DNA from: Dermacentor variabilis
Lineage: Eukaryota; Arthropoda; Arachnida; Ixodida; Ixodidae
Assembly: GCF_050947875.1 (NCBI RefSeq)
Contig: NW_027460416.1
Location: 19,523 to 83,522 of the forward strand
Reading direction: 5' to 3'
Length of the DNA stretch: 64,000 bases
Shown here in pieces: positions 38,014 to 49,900 of the stretch. Positions within the stretch are counted from its first letter, which is position 1. Each line of letters opens with the position of its first letter. A program made the position numbers and the translations under genes. The notes beneath the pieces were generated by a model that saw only the letters and a list, made by a program, of their open reading frames with translations, was not told where the DNA came from and searched no databases.

Positions 38014-39450
38014 CGCATGCATGCGGTGCTTTTGGCAGAACGCGCGCGTGGATTTCTACCAAACGACGTGAAAAGCATGCCGATGCTGCTCTTTTTAGCA
38101 CCCGCACATGGATTTGTGCCAAAACGCGTTTTTAGCATGCACATGCATCTTTTGGTAGACGCGGACGCAGTTTTCTGCAAAACCACACGATATGCATGCA
38201 AATGGTGCTTTTGGCAGAACGCGCGTGTGGATTTCTACCAAACGACGTGAAAAGCATGCCGATGCTGCTCTTTTTAGCACCCGCACATGGATTTGTGCCA
38301 AAACGCGTTTTAAGCATGCGCATGCATCTTTTGGTAGACGCGGACGCAGTTTTCTGCAAAACCACACGGTATGCATGCAAATGGTGCTTTTGGCATAACG
38401 CGCGCGTGGATTTCTACCAAACGACGTGAAAAGCATGCCGATGCTGCTCTTTTTAACATCCGCACATGGATTTGTGCCAAAACGCGTTTTAAGCATGCGC
38501 ATGCATCTTTTGGTAGACGCGGACGCAGTTTTCTGCAAAACCACACGATATGCATGCAAATGGTGCTTTTGGCAGAACGCGCGCGTGGATTTCTACCAAA
38601 CGACGTGAAAAGCATGCCGATGCTGCTCTTTTTAGCACCCGCACATGGATTTGTGCCAAAACGCGTTTTTAGCATGCACATGCATCTTTTGGTAGACGCG
38701 GACGCAGTTTTCTGCAAAACCACACGATATGCATGCAAATGGTGCTTTTGGCAGAACGCGCGTGTGGATTTCTACCAAACGACGTGAAAAGCATGCCGAT
38801 GCTGCTCTTTTTAGCACCCGCACATGGATTTGTGCCAAAACGCGTTTTAAGCATGCGCATGCATCTTTTGGTAGACGCGGACGCAGTTTTCTGCAAAACC
38901 ACACGATATGCATGCAAATGATGCTTTGGCAGAACGCGCGCGTGGATTTCTACCAAACGACGTGAAAAGCATGCCGATGCTGCTCTTTTTAGCACCCGCA
39001 CATGGATTTGTGCCAAAACGCGTTTTTAGCATGCACATGCATCTTTTGGTAGACGCGGACGCAGTTTTCTGCAAAACCACACGATATGCATGCAAATGGT
39101 GCTTTTGGCACAACGCGCGTGTGGATTTCTACCAAACGACGTGAAAAGCATGCCGATGCTGCTCTTTTTAGCACCCGCACATGGATTTGTGCCAAAACGC
39201 GTTTTAAGCATGCGCATGCATCTTTTGGTAGACGCGGACGCAGTTTTCTGCAAAACCACACGATATGCATGCAAATGGTGCTTTTGGCAGAACGCGCGCG
39301 TGGATTTCTACCAAACGACATGAAAAGCATGCCGATGCTGCTCTTTTTAGCACCCGCACATGGATTTGTGCCAAAACGCGTTTTTAGCATGCACATGTAT
39401 CTTTTGGTAGGCGCGGACGCAGTTTTCTGCAAAACCACACGATATGCATG
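38014..39450 (+). repeat. Ordered marker block, copy 4
   Basis: It has CGCATGCATGCGG (38014), CACGGTATGC with a new GGCATAACGCG (38365-38400), GCAAATGATGCTTTGG (38915-38930, one T lost), GGCACAACGCG (about 39106) and GGTAGGCGCGG (about 39406). It is one monomer shorter than copies 1-3 between the first and fourth markers. The right part is copied again at about 47500-48030 by the 8.58 kb duplication. Confidence 0.8.
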
Positions 39451-41591
39451 CAAATGGTGCTTTTGGCAGAACGCGCGTGTGGATTTCTACCAAACGACGT
39501 GAAAAGCATGCCGATGCTGCTCTTTTTAGCACCCGCACATGGATTTGTGCCAAAACGCGTTTTAAGCATGCGCATGCATCTTTTGGTAGACGCGGACGCA
39601 GTTTTCTGCAAAACCACACGATATGCATGCAAATGGTGCTTTTGGCAGAACGCGCGCGTGGATTTCTACCAAACGACGTGAAAAGCATGCCGATGCTGCT
39701 CTTTTTAACATCCGCACATGGATTTGTGCCAAAGCGCGTTTTAAGCATGCGCATGCATCTTTTGGTAGACGCGGACGCAGTTTTCTGCAAAACCACACGA
39801 TATGCATGCAAATGGTGCTTTTGGCAGAACGCGCGTGTGGATTTCTACCAAACGACGTGAAAAGCATGCCGATGCTGCTCTTTTTAGCACCCGCACATGG
39901 ATTTGTGCCAAAACGCGTTTTAAGCATGCGCATGCATCTTTTGGTAGACGCGGACGCAGTTTTCTGCAAAACCACACGATATGCATGCAAATGGTGCTTT
40001 TGGCAGAACGCGCGCGTGGATTTCTACCAAACGACGTGAAAAGCATGCCGATGCTGCTCTTTTTGACATCCGCACATGGATTTGTGCCAAAGCGCGTTTT
40101 AAGCATGCGCATGCATCTTTTGGTAGACGCGGACGCAGTTTTCTGCAAAACCACACGATAGGCATGCAAATGGTGCTTTTGGCAGAACGCGCGTGTGGAT
40201 TTCTACCAAACGACGTGAAAAGCATGCCGATGCTGCTCTTTTTAGCACCCGCACATGGATTTGTGCCAAAACGCGTTTTAAGCATGCGCATGCATCTTTT
40301 GGTAGACGCGGACGCAGTTTTCTGCAAAACCACACGATATGCATGCAAATGGTGCTTTTGGCAGAACGCGCGCGTGGATTTCTACCAAACGACGTGAAAA
40401 GCATGCCGATGCTGCTCTTTTTAACATCCGCACATGGATTTGTGCCAAAACGCGTTTTAAGCATGCGCATGCATCTTTTGGTAGACGCGGACGCAGTTTT
40501 CTGCAAAACCACACGATAGGCATGCAAATGGTGCTTTTGGCAGAACGCGCGCGTGGATTTCTACCAAACGACGTGAAAAGCATGCCGATGCTGCTCTTTT
40601 TAGCACCCGCACATGGATTTGTGCCAAAACGCGTTTTTAGCATGCACATGCATCTTTTGGTAGACGCGGACGCAGTTTTCTGCAAAACCACACGATATGC
40701 ATGCAAATGGTGCTTTTGGCAGAACGCGCGCGTGGATTTCTACCAAACGACGTGAAAAGCATGCCGATGCTGCTCTTTTTAACATCCGCACATGGATTTG
40801 TGCCAAAGCGCGTTTTAAGCATGCGCATGCATCTTTTGGTAGACGCGGACGCAGTTTTCTGCAAAACCACACGATAGGCATGCAAATGGTGCTTTTGGCA
40901 GAACGCTCGCGTAGATTTCTACCAAACGACGTGAAAAGCATGCCGATGCTGCTCTTTTTAGCACCCGCACATGGATTTGTGCCAAAACGCGTTTTAAGCA
41001 TGCGCATGCATCTTTTGGTAGACGCGGACGCAGTTTTCTGCAAAACCACACGATATGCATGCAAATGGTGCTTTTGGCAGAACGCGCGCGTGGATTTCTA
41101 CCAAACGACGTGAAAAGCATGCCGATGCTGCTCTTTTTAACATCCGCACATGGATTTGTGCCAAAGCGCGTTTTAAGCATGCGCATGCATCTTTTGGTAG
41201 ACGCGGACGCAGTTTTCTGCAAAACCACACGATATGCATGCAAATGGTGCTTTTGGCAGAACGCGCGCGTGGATTTCTACCAAACGACGTCAAAAGCATG
41301 CCGATGCTGCTCTTTTTAACATCCGCACATGGATTTGTGCCAAAACGCGTTTTAAGCATGCGCATGCATCTTTTGGTAGACGCGGACGCAGTTTCTGCAA
41401 AACCACACGATATGCATGCAAATGGTGCTTTTGGCAGAACGCGCGCGTGGATTTCTACCAAACGACGTGAAAAGCATGCCGATGCTGCTCTTTTTAACAT
41501 CCGCACATGGATTTGTGCCAAAGCGCGTTTTAAGCATGCGCATGCATCTTTTGGTAGACGCGGACGCAGTTTTCTGCAAAACCACACGATA

Positions 41592-44500
41592 CGCATGCAT
41601 GCGGTGCTTTTGGCAGAACGCGCGCGTGGATTTCAACCAAACGACGTGAAAAGCATGCCGATGCTGCTCTTTTTAGCACCCGCACATGGATTTGTGCCAA
41701 AACGCGTTTTTAGCATGCACATGCATCTTTTGGTAGACGCGGACGCAGTTTTCTGCAAAACCACACGATATGCATGCAAATGGTGCTTTTGGCAGAACGC
41801 GCGTGTGGATTTCTACCAAACGACGTGAAAAGCATGCCGATGCTGCTCTTTTTAGCACCCGCACATGGATTTGTGCCAAAACGCGTTTTAAGCATGCGCA
41901 TGCATCTTTTGGTAGACGCGGACGCAGTTTTCTGCAAAACCACACGGTATGCATGCAAATGGTGCTTTTGGCATAACGCGCGCGTGGATTTCTACCAAAC
42001 GACGTGAAAAGCATGCCGATGCTGCTCTTTTTAACATGCGCACATGGATTTGTGCCAAAACGCGTTTTAAGCATGCGCATGCATCTTTTGGTAGACGCGG
42101 ACGCAGTTTTCTGCAAAACCACACGATATGCATGCAAATGGTGCTTTGGCAGACGCGCGCGTGGATTTCTACCAAACGACGTGAAAAGCATGCCGATGCT
42201 GCTCTTTTTAGCACCCGCACATGGATTTGTGCCAAAACGCGTTTTTAGCATGCACATGCATCTTTTGGTAGACGCGGACGCAGTTTTCTGCAAAACCACA
42301 CGATATGCATGCAAATGGTGCTTTTGGCAGAACGCGCGTGTGGATTTCTACCAAACGACGTGAAAAGCATGCCGATGCTGCTCTTTTTAGCACCCGCACA
42401 TGGATTTGTGCCAAAACGCGTTTTAAGCATGCGCATGCATCTTTTGGTAGACGCGGACGCAGTTTTCTGCAAAACCACACGATAGGCATGCAAATGGTGC
42501 TTTTGGCAGAACGCGCGCGTGGATTTCTACCAAACGACGTGAAAAGCATGCCGATGCTGCTCTTTTTAGCACCCGCACATGGATTTGTGCCAAAACGCGT
42601 TTTAAGCATGCGCATGCATCTTTTGGTAGACGCCGACGCAGTTTTCTGCAAAACCACACGATATGCATGCAAATGGTGCTTTTGGCAGAACGCGCGCGTG
42701 GATTTCTACCAAACGACGTGAAAAGCATGCCGATGCTGCTCTTTTTAGCACCCGCACATGGATTTGTGCCAAAACGCGTTTTAAGCATGCGCATGCATCT
42801 TTTGGTAGACGCGGACGCAGTTTTCTGCAAAACCACACGATATGCATGCAAATGGTGCTTTTGGCAGAACGCGCGCGTGGATTTCTACCAAACGAGGTGA
42901 AAAGCATGCCGATGCTGCTCTTTTTAACATCCGCACATGGATTTGTGCCAAAACGCGTTTTAAGCATGCGCATGCATCTTTTGGTAGACGCGGACGCAGT
43001 TTTCTGCAAAACCACACGATAGGCATGCAAATGGTGCTTTTGGCAGAACGCGCGCGTGGATTTCTACCAAACGACGTGAAAAGCATGCCGATGCTGCTCT
43101 TTTTAGCACCCGCACATGGATTTGTGCCAAAACGCGTTTTAAGCATGCGCATGCATCTTTTGGTAGACGCGGACGCAGTTTTCTGCAAAACCACACGATA
43201 TGCATGCAAATGGTGCTTTTGGCAGAACGCGCGCGTGGATTTCTACCAAACGACGTGAAAAGCATGCCGATGCTGCTCTTTTTAGCACCCGCACATGGAT
43301 TTGTGCCAAAACGCGTTTTAAGCATGCGCATGCATCTTTTGGTAGACGCGGACGCAGTTTTCTGCAAAACCACACGATATGCATGCAAATGGTGCTTTTG
43401 GCAGAACGCGCGCGTGCATTTCTACCAAACGACGTGAAAAGCATGCCGATGCTGCTCTTTTTAACATCCGCGCATGGATTTGTGCCAAAACGCGTTTTAA
43501 GCATGCGCGTGCATCTTTTGGTAGACGCGGACGCAGTTTTCCGCAAAACCATACGACATGCATGCAAATGGTGCTTTTGGCAGAACGCGCGCGTGGATTT
43601 CTACCAAACGACGTGAAAAGCATGCCGATGCTGCTCTTTTTAGCACCCGCACATGGATTTGTGCCAAAACGCGTTTTAAGCATGCGCATGCATCTTTTGG
43701 TAGACGCGGACGCAGTTTTCTGCAATACGACATGCATGCAAATGGTGCTTTTGGCAGAACGCGCGCGTGGATTTCTACCAAACGACGTGAAAAGCATGCC
43801 GATGCTGCTCTTTTTAGCACCCGCACATGGATTTGTGCCAAAACGCGTTTTAAGCATGCGCATGCATCTTTTGGTAGACGCGGACGCAGTTTTCTGCAAA
43901 ACCACACGATATGCATGCAAATGGTGCTTTTGGCAGAACGCGCGCGTGGATTTCTACCAAACGACGTGAAAAGAATGCCGATGCTACTCTTTTTAGCACC
44001 CAAACATGGATTTGTGCCAAAACGCGTTTTAAGCATGCGCATGCATCTTTTGGTAGACGCGGACGCAGTTTTCTGCAAAACCACACGATATGCATGCAAA
44101 TGGTGCTTTTGGCAGAACGCGCGCGTGGATTTCTACCAAACGACGTGAAAAGCATGCCGATGCTGCTCTTTTTAACATCCGCACATGGATTTGTGCCAAA
44201 GCGCGTTTTAAGCATGCGCATGCATCTTTTGGTAGACGCGGACGCAGTTTTCTGCAAAACCACACGATACGCATGCATGCGGTGCTTTTGGCAGAACGCG
44301 CGCGTGGATTTCAACCAAACGACGTGAAAAGCATGCCGATGCTGCTCTTTTTAGCACCCGCACATGGATTTGTGCCAAAACGCGTTTTTAGCATGCACAT
44401 GCATCTTTTGGTAGACGCGGACGCAGTTTTCTGCAAAACCACACGATATGCATGCAAATGGTGCTTTTGGCAGAACGCGCGTGTGGATTTCTACCAAACG

Positions 44501-46600
44501 ACGTGAAAAGCATGCCGATGCTGCTCTTTTTAGCACCCGCACATGGATTTGTGCCAAAACGCGTTTTAAGCATGCGCATGCATCTTTTGGTAGACGCGGA
44601 CGCAGTTTTCTGCAAAACCACACGGTATGCATGCAAATGGTGCTTTTGGCATAACGCGCGCGTGGATTTCTACCAAACGACGTGAAAAGCATGCCGATGC
44701 TGCTCTTTTTACCATGCGCACATGGATTTGTGCCAAAACGCGTTTTAAGCATGCGCATGCATCTTTTGGTAGACGCGGACGCAGTTTTCTGCAAAACCAC
44801 ACGATATGCATGCAAATGGTGCTTTTGGCAGAACGCGCGCGTGGATTTCTACCAAACGACGTGAAAAGCATGCCGATGCTGCTCTTTTTAGCACCCGCAC
44901 ATGGATTTGTGCCAAAACGCGTTTTAAGCATGCGCATGCATCTTTTGGTAGACGCGGACGCAGTTTTCTGCAAAACCACACGATAGGCATGCAAATGGTG
45001 CTTTTGGCAGAACGCGCGCGTGGATTTCTACCAAACGACGTGAAAAGCATGCCGATGCTGCTCTTTTTAGCACCCGCACATGGATTTGTGCCAAAACGCG
45101 TTTTAAGCATGCGCATGCATCTTTTGGTAGACGCCGACGCAGTTTTCTGCAAAACCACACGATATGCATGCAAATGGTGCTTTTGGCAGAACGCGCGCGT
45201 GGATTTCTACCAAACGACGTGAAAAGCATGCCGATGCTGCTCTTTTTAGCACCCGCACATGGATTTGTGCCAAAACGCGTTTTAAGCATGCGCATGCATC
45301 TTTTGGTAGACGCGGACGCAGTTTCTGCAAAACCACACGATATGCATGCAAATGGTGCTTTTGGCAGAACGCGCGCGTGGATTTCTACCAAACGAGGTGA
45401 AAAGCATGCCGATGCTGCTCTTTTTAACATCCGCACATGGATTTGTGCCAAAACGCGTTTTAAGCATGCGCATGCATCTTTTGGTAGACGCGGACGCAGT
45501 TTTCTGCAAAACCACACGATAGGCATGCAAATGGTGCTTTTGGCAGAACGCGCGCGTGGATTTCTACCAAACGACGTGAAAAGCATGCCGATGCTGCTCT
45601 TTTTAGCACCCGCACATGGATTTGTGCCAAAACGCGTTTTAAGCATGCGCATGCATCTTTTGGTAGACGCGGACGCAGTTTTCTGCAAAACCACACGATA
45701 TGCATGCAAATGGTGCTTTTGGCAGAACGCGCGCGTGGATTTCTACCAAACGACGTGAAAAGCATGCCGATGCTGCTCTTTTTAGCACCCGCACATGGAT
45801 TTGTGCCAAAACGCGTTTTAAGCATGCGCATGCATCTTTTGGTAGACGCGGACGCAGTTTTCTGCAAAACCACACGATATGCATGCAAATGGTGCTTTTG
45901 GCAGAACGCGCGCGTGCATTTCTACCAAACGACGTGAAAAGCATGCCGATGCTGCTCTTTTTAACATCCGCACATGGATTTGTGCCAAAACGCGTTTTAA
46001 GCATGCGCGTGCATCTTTTGGTAGACGCGGACGCAGTTTTCCGCAAAACCATACGACATGCATGCAAATGGTGCTTTTGGCAGAACGCGCGCGTGGATTT
46101 CTACCAAACGACGTGAAAAGCATGCCGATGCTGCTCTTTTTAGCACCCGCACATGGATTTGTGCCAAAACGCGTTTTAAGCATGCGCATGCATCTTTTGG
46201 TAGACGCGGACGCAGTTTTCTGCAAAACCACACGATATGCATGCAAATGGTGCTTTTGGCAGAACGCGCGCGTGGATTTCTACCAAACGACGTGAAAAGA
46301 ATGCCGATGCTACTCTTTTTAGCACCCAAACATGGATTTGTGCCAAAACGCGTTTTAAGCATGCGCATGCATCTTTTGGTAGACGCGGACGCAGTTTTCT
46401 GCAAAACCACACGATATGCATGCAAATGGTGCTTTTGGCAGAACGCGCGCGTGGATTTCTACCAAACGACGTGAAAAGCATGCCGATGCTGCTCTTTTTA
46501 ACATCCGCACATGGATTTGTGCCAAAACGCGTTTTAAGCATGCGCATGCATCTTTTGGTAGACGCGGACGCAGTTTTCTGCAAAACCACACGATATGCAT
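41592..46600 (+). repeat. Nested 15-mer/13-mer HOR pair inside the left duplication copy
   Basis: The marker series CGCATGCATGCGG, TTTCAACC, GGCATAACG, ACATGCGCAC, GCCGACG, CGAGGTG, CCGCAAAACCATACGAC and GAATGCCGATGCTACTC occurs twice, starting at 41592 and 44270. The starts are 15 monomers apart minus 7 bp, the known indels. In the right copy (50174 and 52679) the equivalent distance is 14 monomers. One extra 174 bp monomer (about 43558-43731) sits in the first unit, and the second unit lacks one monomer between 44806 and 45164. Confidence 0.8.
43558..43731 (+). repeat. Aberrant 174 bp monomer with a 5 bp deletion
   Basis: The A/B junction reads CTGCAATACGACATGC where the source allele would be GCAAAACCATACGACATGC, a loss of five bases (AACCA or an equivalent shift). 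The unit is an extra copy relative to 52141-52320 and ends with the same CATACGACATGC allele as its left neighbour, as expected of a duplicated monomer joined imprecisely. Confidence 0.75.
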
Positions 46601-46979
46601 GCAAATGGTGCTTTTGGCAGAACGCGCGCGTGGATTTCTACCAAACGACGTGAAAAGCATGCCGATGCTGCTCTTTTTAGCACCCGCACATGGATTTGTG
46701 CGAAAACGCGTTTTAAGCATGCGCATGCATCTTTTGGTAGACGCGGACGCAGTTTTCTGCAAAACCACACGATATGCATGCAAATGGTGCTTTTGGCAGA
46801 ACGCGCGCGTGGATTTCTACCAAACGACGTGAAAAGCATGCCGATGCTGCTCTTTTTAACATCCGCACATGGATTTGTGCCAAAACGCGTTTTAAGCATG
46901 CGCATGCATCTTTTGGTAGACGCGGACGCAGTTTTCTGCAAAACCACACGATATGCATGCAAATGGTGCTTTTGGCAGA

Positions 46980-49900
46980 ACGCGCGCGTGGATTTCTACC
47001 AAACGACGTGAAAAGCATGCCGATGCTGCTCTTTTTAACATCCGCACATGGATTTGTGCCAAAACGCGTTTTAAGCATGCGCATGCATCTTTTGGTAGAC
47101 GCGGACGCAGTTTTCTGCAAAACCACACGATATGCATGCAAATGGTGCTTTTGGCAGAACGCGCGCGTGGATTTCTACCAAACGACGTGAAAAGCATGCC
47201 GATGCTGCTCTTTTTAGCACCCGCACATGGATTTGTGCCAAAACGCGTTTTTAGCATGCACATGCATCTTTTGGTAGACGCGGACGCAGTTTTCTGCAAA
47301 ACCACACGATATGCATGCAAATGGTGCTTTTGGCAGAACGCGCGTGTGGATTTCTACCAAACGACGTGAAAAGCATGCCGATGCTGCTCTTTTTAGCACC
47401 CGCACATGGATTTGTGCCAAAACGCGTTTTAAGCATGCGCATGCATCTTTTGGTAGACGCGGACGCAGTTTTCTGCAAAACCACACGATATGCATGCAAA
47501 TGATGCTTTGGCAGAACGCGCGCGTGGATTTCTACCAAACGACGTGAAAAGCATGCCGATGCTGCTCTTTTTAGCACCCGCACATGGATTTGTGCAAAAC
47601 GCGTTTTTAGCATGCACATGCATCTTTTGGTAGACGCGGACGCAGTTTTCTGCAAAACCACACGATATGCATGCAAATGGTGCTTTTGGCACAACGCGCG
47701 TGTGGATTTCTACCAAACGACGTGAAAAGCATGCCGATGCTGCTCTTTTTAGCACCCGCACATGGATTTGTGCCAAAACGCGTTTTAAGCATGCGCATGC
47801 ATCTTTTGGTAGACGCGGACGCAGTTTTCTGCAAAACCACACGATATGCATGCAAATGGTGCTTTTGGCAGAACGCGCGCGTGGATTTCTACCAAACGAC
47901 ATGAAAAGCATGCCGATGCTGCTCTTTTTAGCACCCGCACATGGATTTGTGCCAAAACGCGTTTTTAGCATGCACATGTATCTTTTGGTAGGCGCGGACG
48001 CAGTTTTCTGCAAAACCACACGATATGCATGCAAATGGTGCTTTTGGCAGAACGCGCGTGTGGATTTCTACCAAACGACGTGAAAAGCATGCCGATGCTG
48101 CTCTTTTTAGCACCCGCACATGGATTTGTGCCAAAACGCGTTTTAAGCATGCGCATGCATCTTTTGGTAGACGCGGACGCAGTTTTCTGCAAAACCACAC
48201 GATATGCATGCAAATGGTGCTTTTGGCAGAACGCGCGCGTGGATTTCTACCAAACGACGTGAAAAGCATGCCGATGCTGCTCTTTTTAACATCCGCACAT
48301 GGATTTGTGCCAAAGCGCGTTTTAAGCATGCGCATGCATCTTTTGGTAGACGCGGACGCAGTTTTCTGCAAAACCACACGATATGCATGCAAATGGTGCT
48401 TTTGGCAGAACGCGCGTGTGGATTTCTACCAAACGACGTGAAAAGCATGCCGATGCTGCTCTTTTTAGCACCCGCACATGGATTTGTGCCAAAACGCGTT
48501 TTAAGCATGCGCATGCATCTTTTGGTAGACGCGGACGCAGTTTTCTGCAAAACCACACGATATGCATGCAAATGGTGCTTTTGGCAGAACGCGCGCGTGG
48601 ATTTCTACCAAACGACGTGAAAAGCATGCCGATGCTGCTCTTTTTGACATCCGCACATGGATTTGTGCCAAAGCGCGTTTTAAGCATGCGCATGCATCTT
48701 TTGGTAGACGCGGACGCAGTTTTCTGCAAAACCACACGATAGGCATGCAAATGGTGCTTTTGGCAGAACGCGCGTGTGGATTTCTACCAAACGACGTGAA
48801 AAGCATGCCGATGCTGCTCTTTTTAGCACCCGCACATGGATTTGTGCCAAAACGCGTTTTAAGCATGCGCATGCATCTTTTGGTAGACGCGGACGCAGTT
48901 TTCTGCAAAACCACACGATATGCATGCAAATGGTGCTTTTGGCAGAACGCGCGCGTGGATTTCTACCAAACGACGTGAAAAGCATGCCGATGCTGCTCTT
49001 TTTAACATCCGCACATGGATTTGTGCCAAAACGCGTTTTAAGCATGCGCATGCATCTTTTGGTAGACGCGGACGCAGTTTTCTGCAAAACCACACGATAG
49101 GCATGCAAATGGTGCTTTTGGCAGAACGCGCGCGTGGATTTCTACCGAACGACGTGAAAAGCATGCCGATGCTGCTCTTTTTAGCACCCGCACATGGATT
49201 TGTGCCAAAACGCGTTTTTAGCATGCACATGCATCTTTTGGTAGACGCGGACGCAGTTTTCTGCAAAACCACACGATATGCATGCAAATGGTGCTTTTGG
49301 CAGAACGCGCGCGTGGATTTCTACCAAACGACGTGAAAAGCATGCCGATGCTGCTCTTTTTAACATCCGCACATGGATTTGTGCCAAAGCGCGTTTTAAG
49401 CATGCGCATGCATCTTTTGGTAGACGCGGACGCAGTTTTCTGCAAAACCACACGATAGGCATGCAAATGGTGCTTTTGGCAGAACGCTCGCGTAGATTTC
49501 TACCAAACGACGTGAAAAGCATGCCGATGCTGCTCTTTTTAGCACCCGCACATGGATTTGTGCCAAAACGCGTTTTAAGCATGCGCATGCATCTTTTGGT
49601 AGACGCGGACGCAGTTTTCTGCAAAACCACACGATATGCATGCAAATGGTGCTTTTGGCAGAACGCGCGCGTGGATTTCTACCAAACGACGTGAAAAGCA
49701 TGCCGATGCTGCTCTTTTTAACATCCGCACATGGATTTGTGCCAAAGCGCGTTTTAAGCATGCGCATGCATCTTTTGGTAGACGCGGACGCAGTTTTCTG
49801 CAAAACCACACGATATGCATGCAAATGGTGCTTTTGGCAGAACGCGCGCGTGGATTTCTACCAAACGACGTCAAAAGCATGCCGATGCTGCTCTTTTTAA

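Larger units (their letters stand above)
38400..46845 (+). repeat. Left copy of the 48-monomer (8.58 kb) tandem segmental duplication
   Basis: Private alleles here recur 8,581-8,589 bp downstream in the same order: GATGCTTTGG (38921 and 47503), CGACATGAAAAGC (39316 and 47898), CTCGCGTAGATT (40905 and 49487), CGCATGCATGCGG (41592 and 50174), TTTCAACCAAAC (41632 and 50213), AACATGCGCAC (42034 and 50615), GACGCCGACG (42630 and 51213) and GTGCGAAAACG (46699 and 55288). Copy-specific indels (41391, 42145, 43725, 45321) arose after duplication. Confidence 0.88.
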
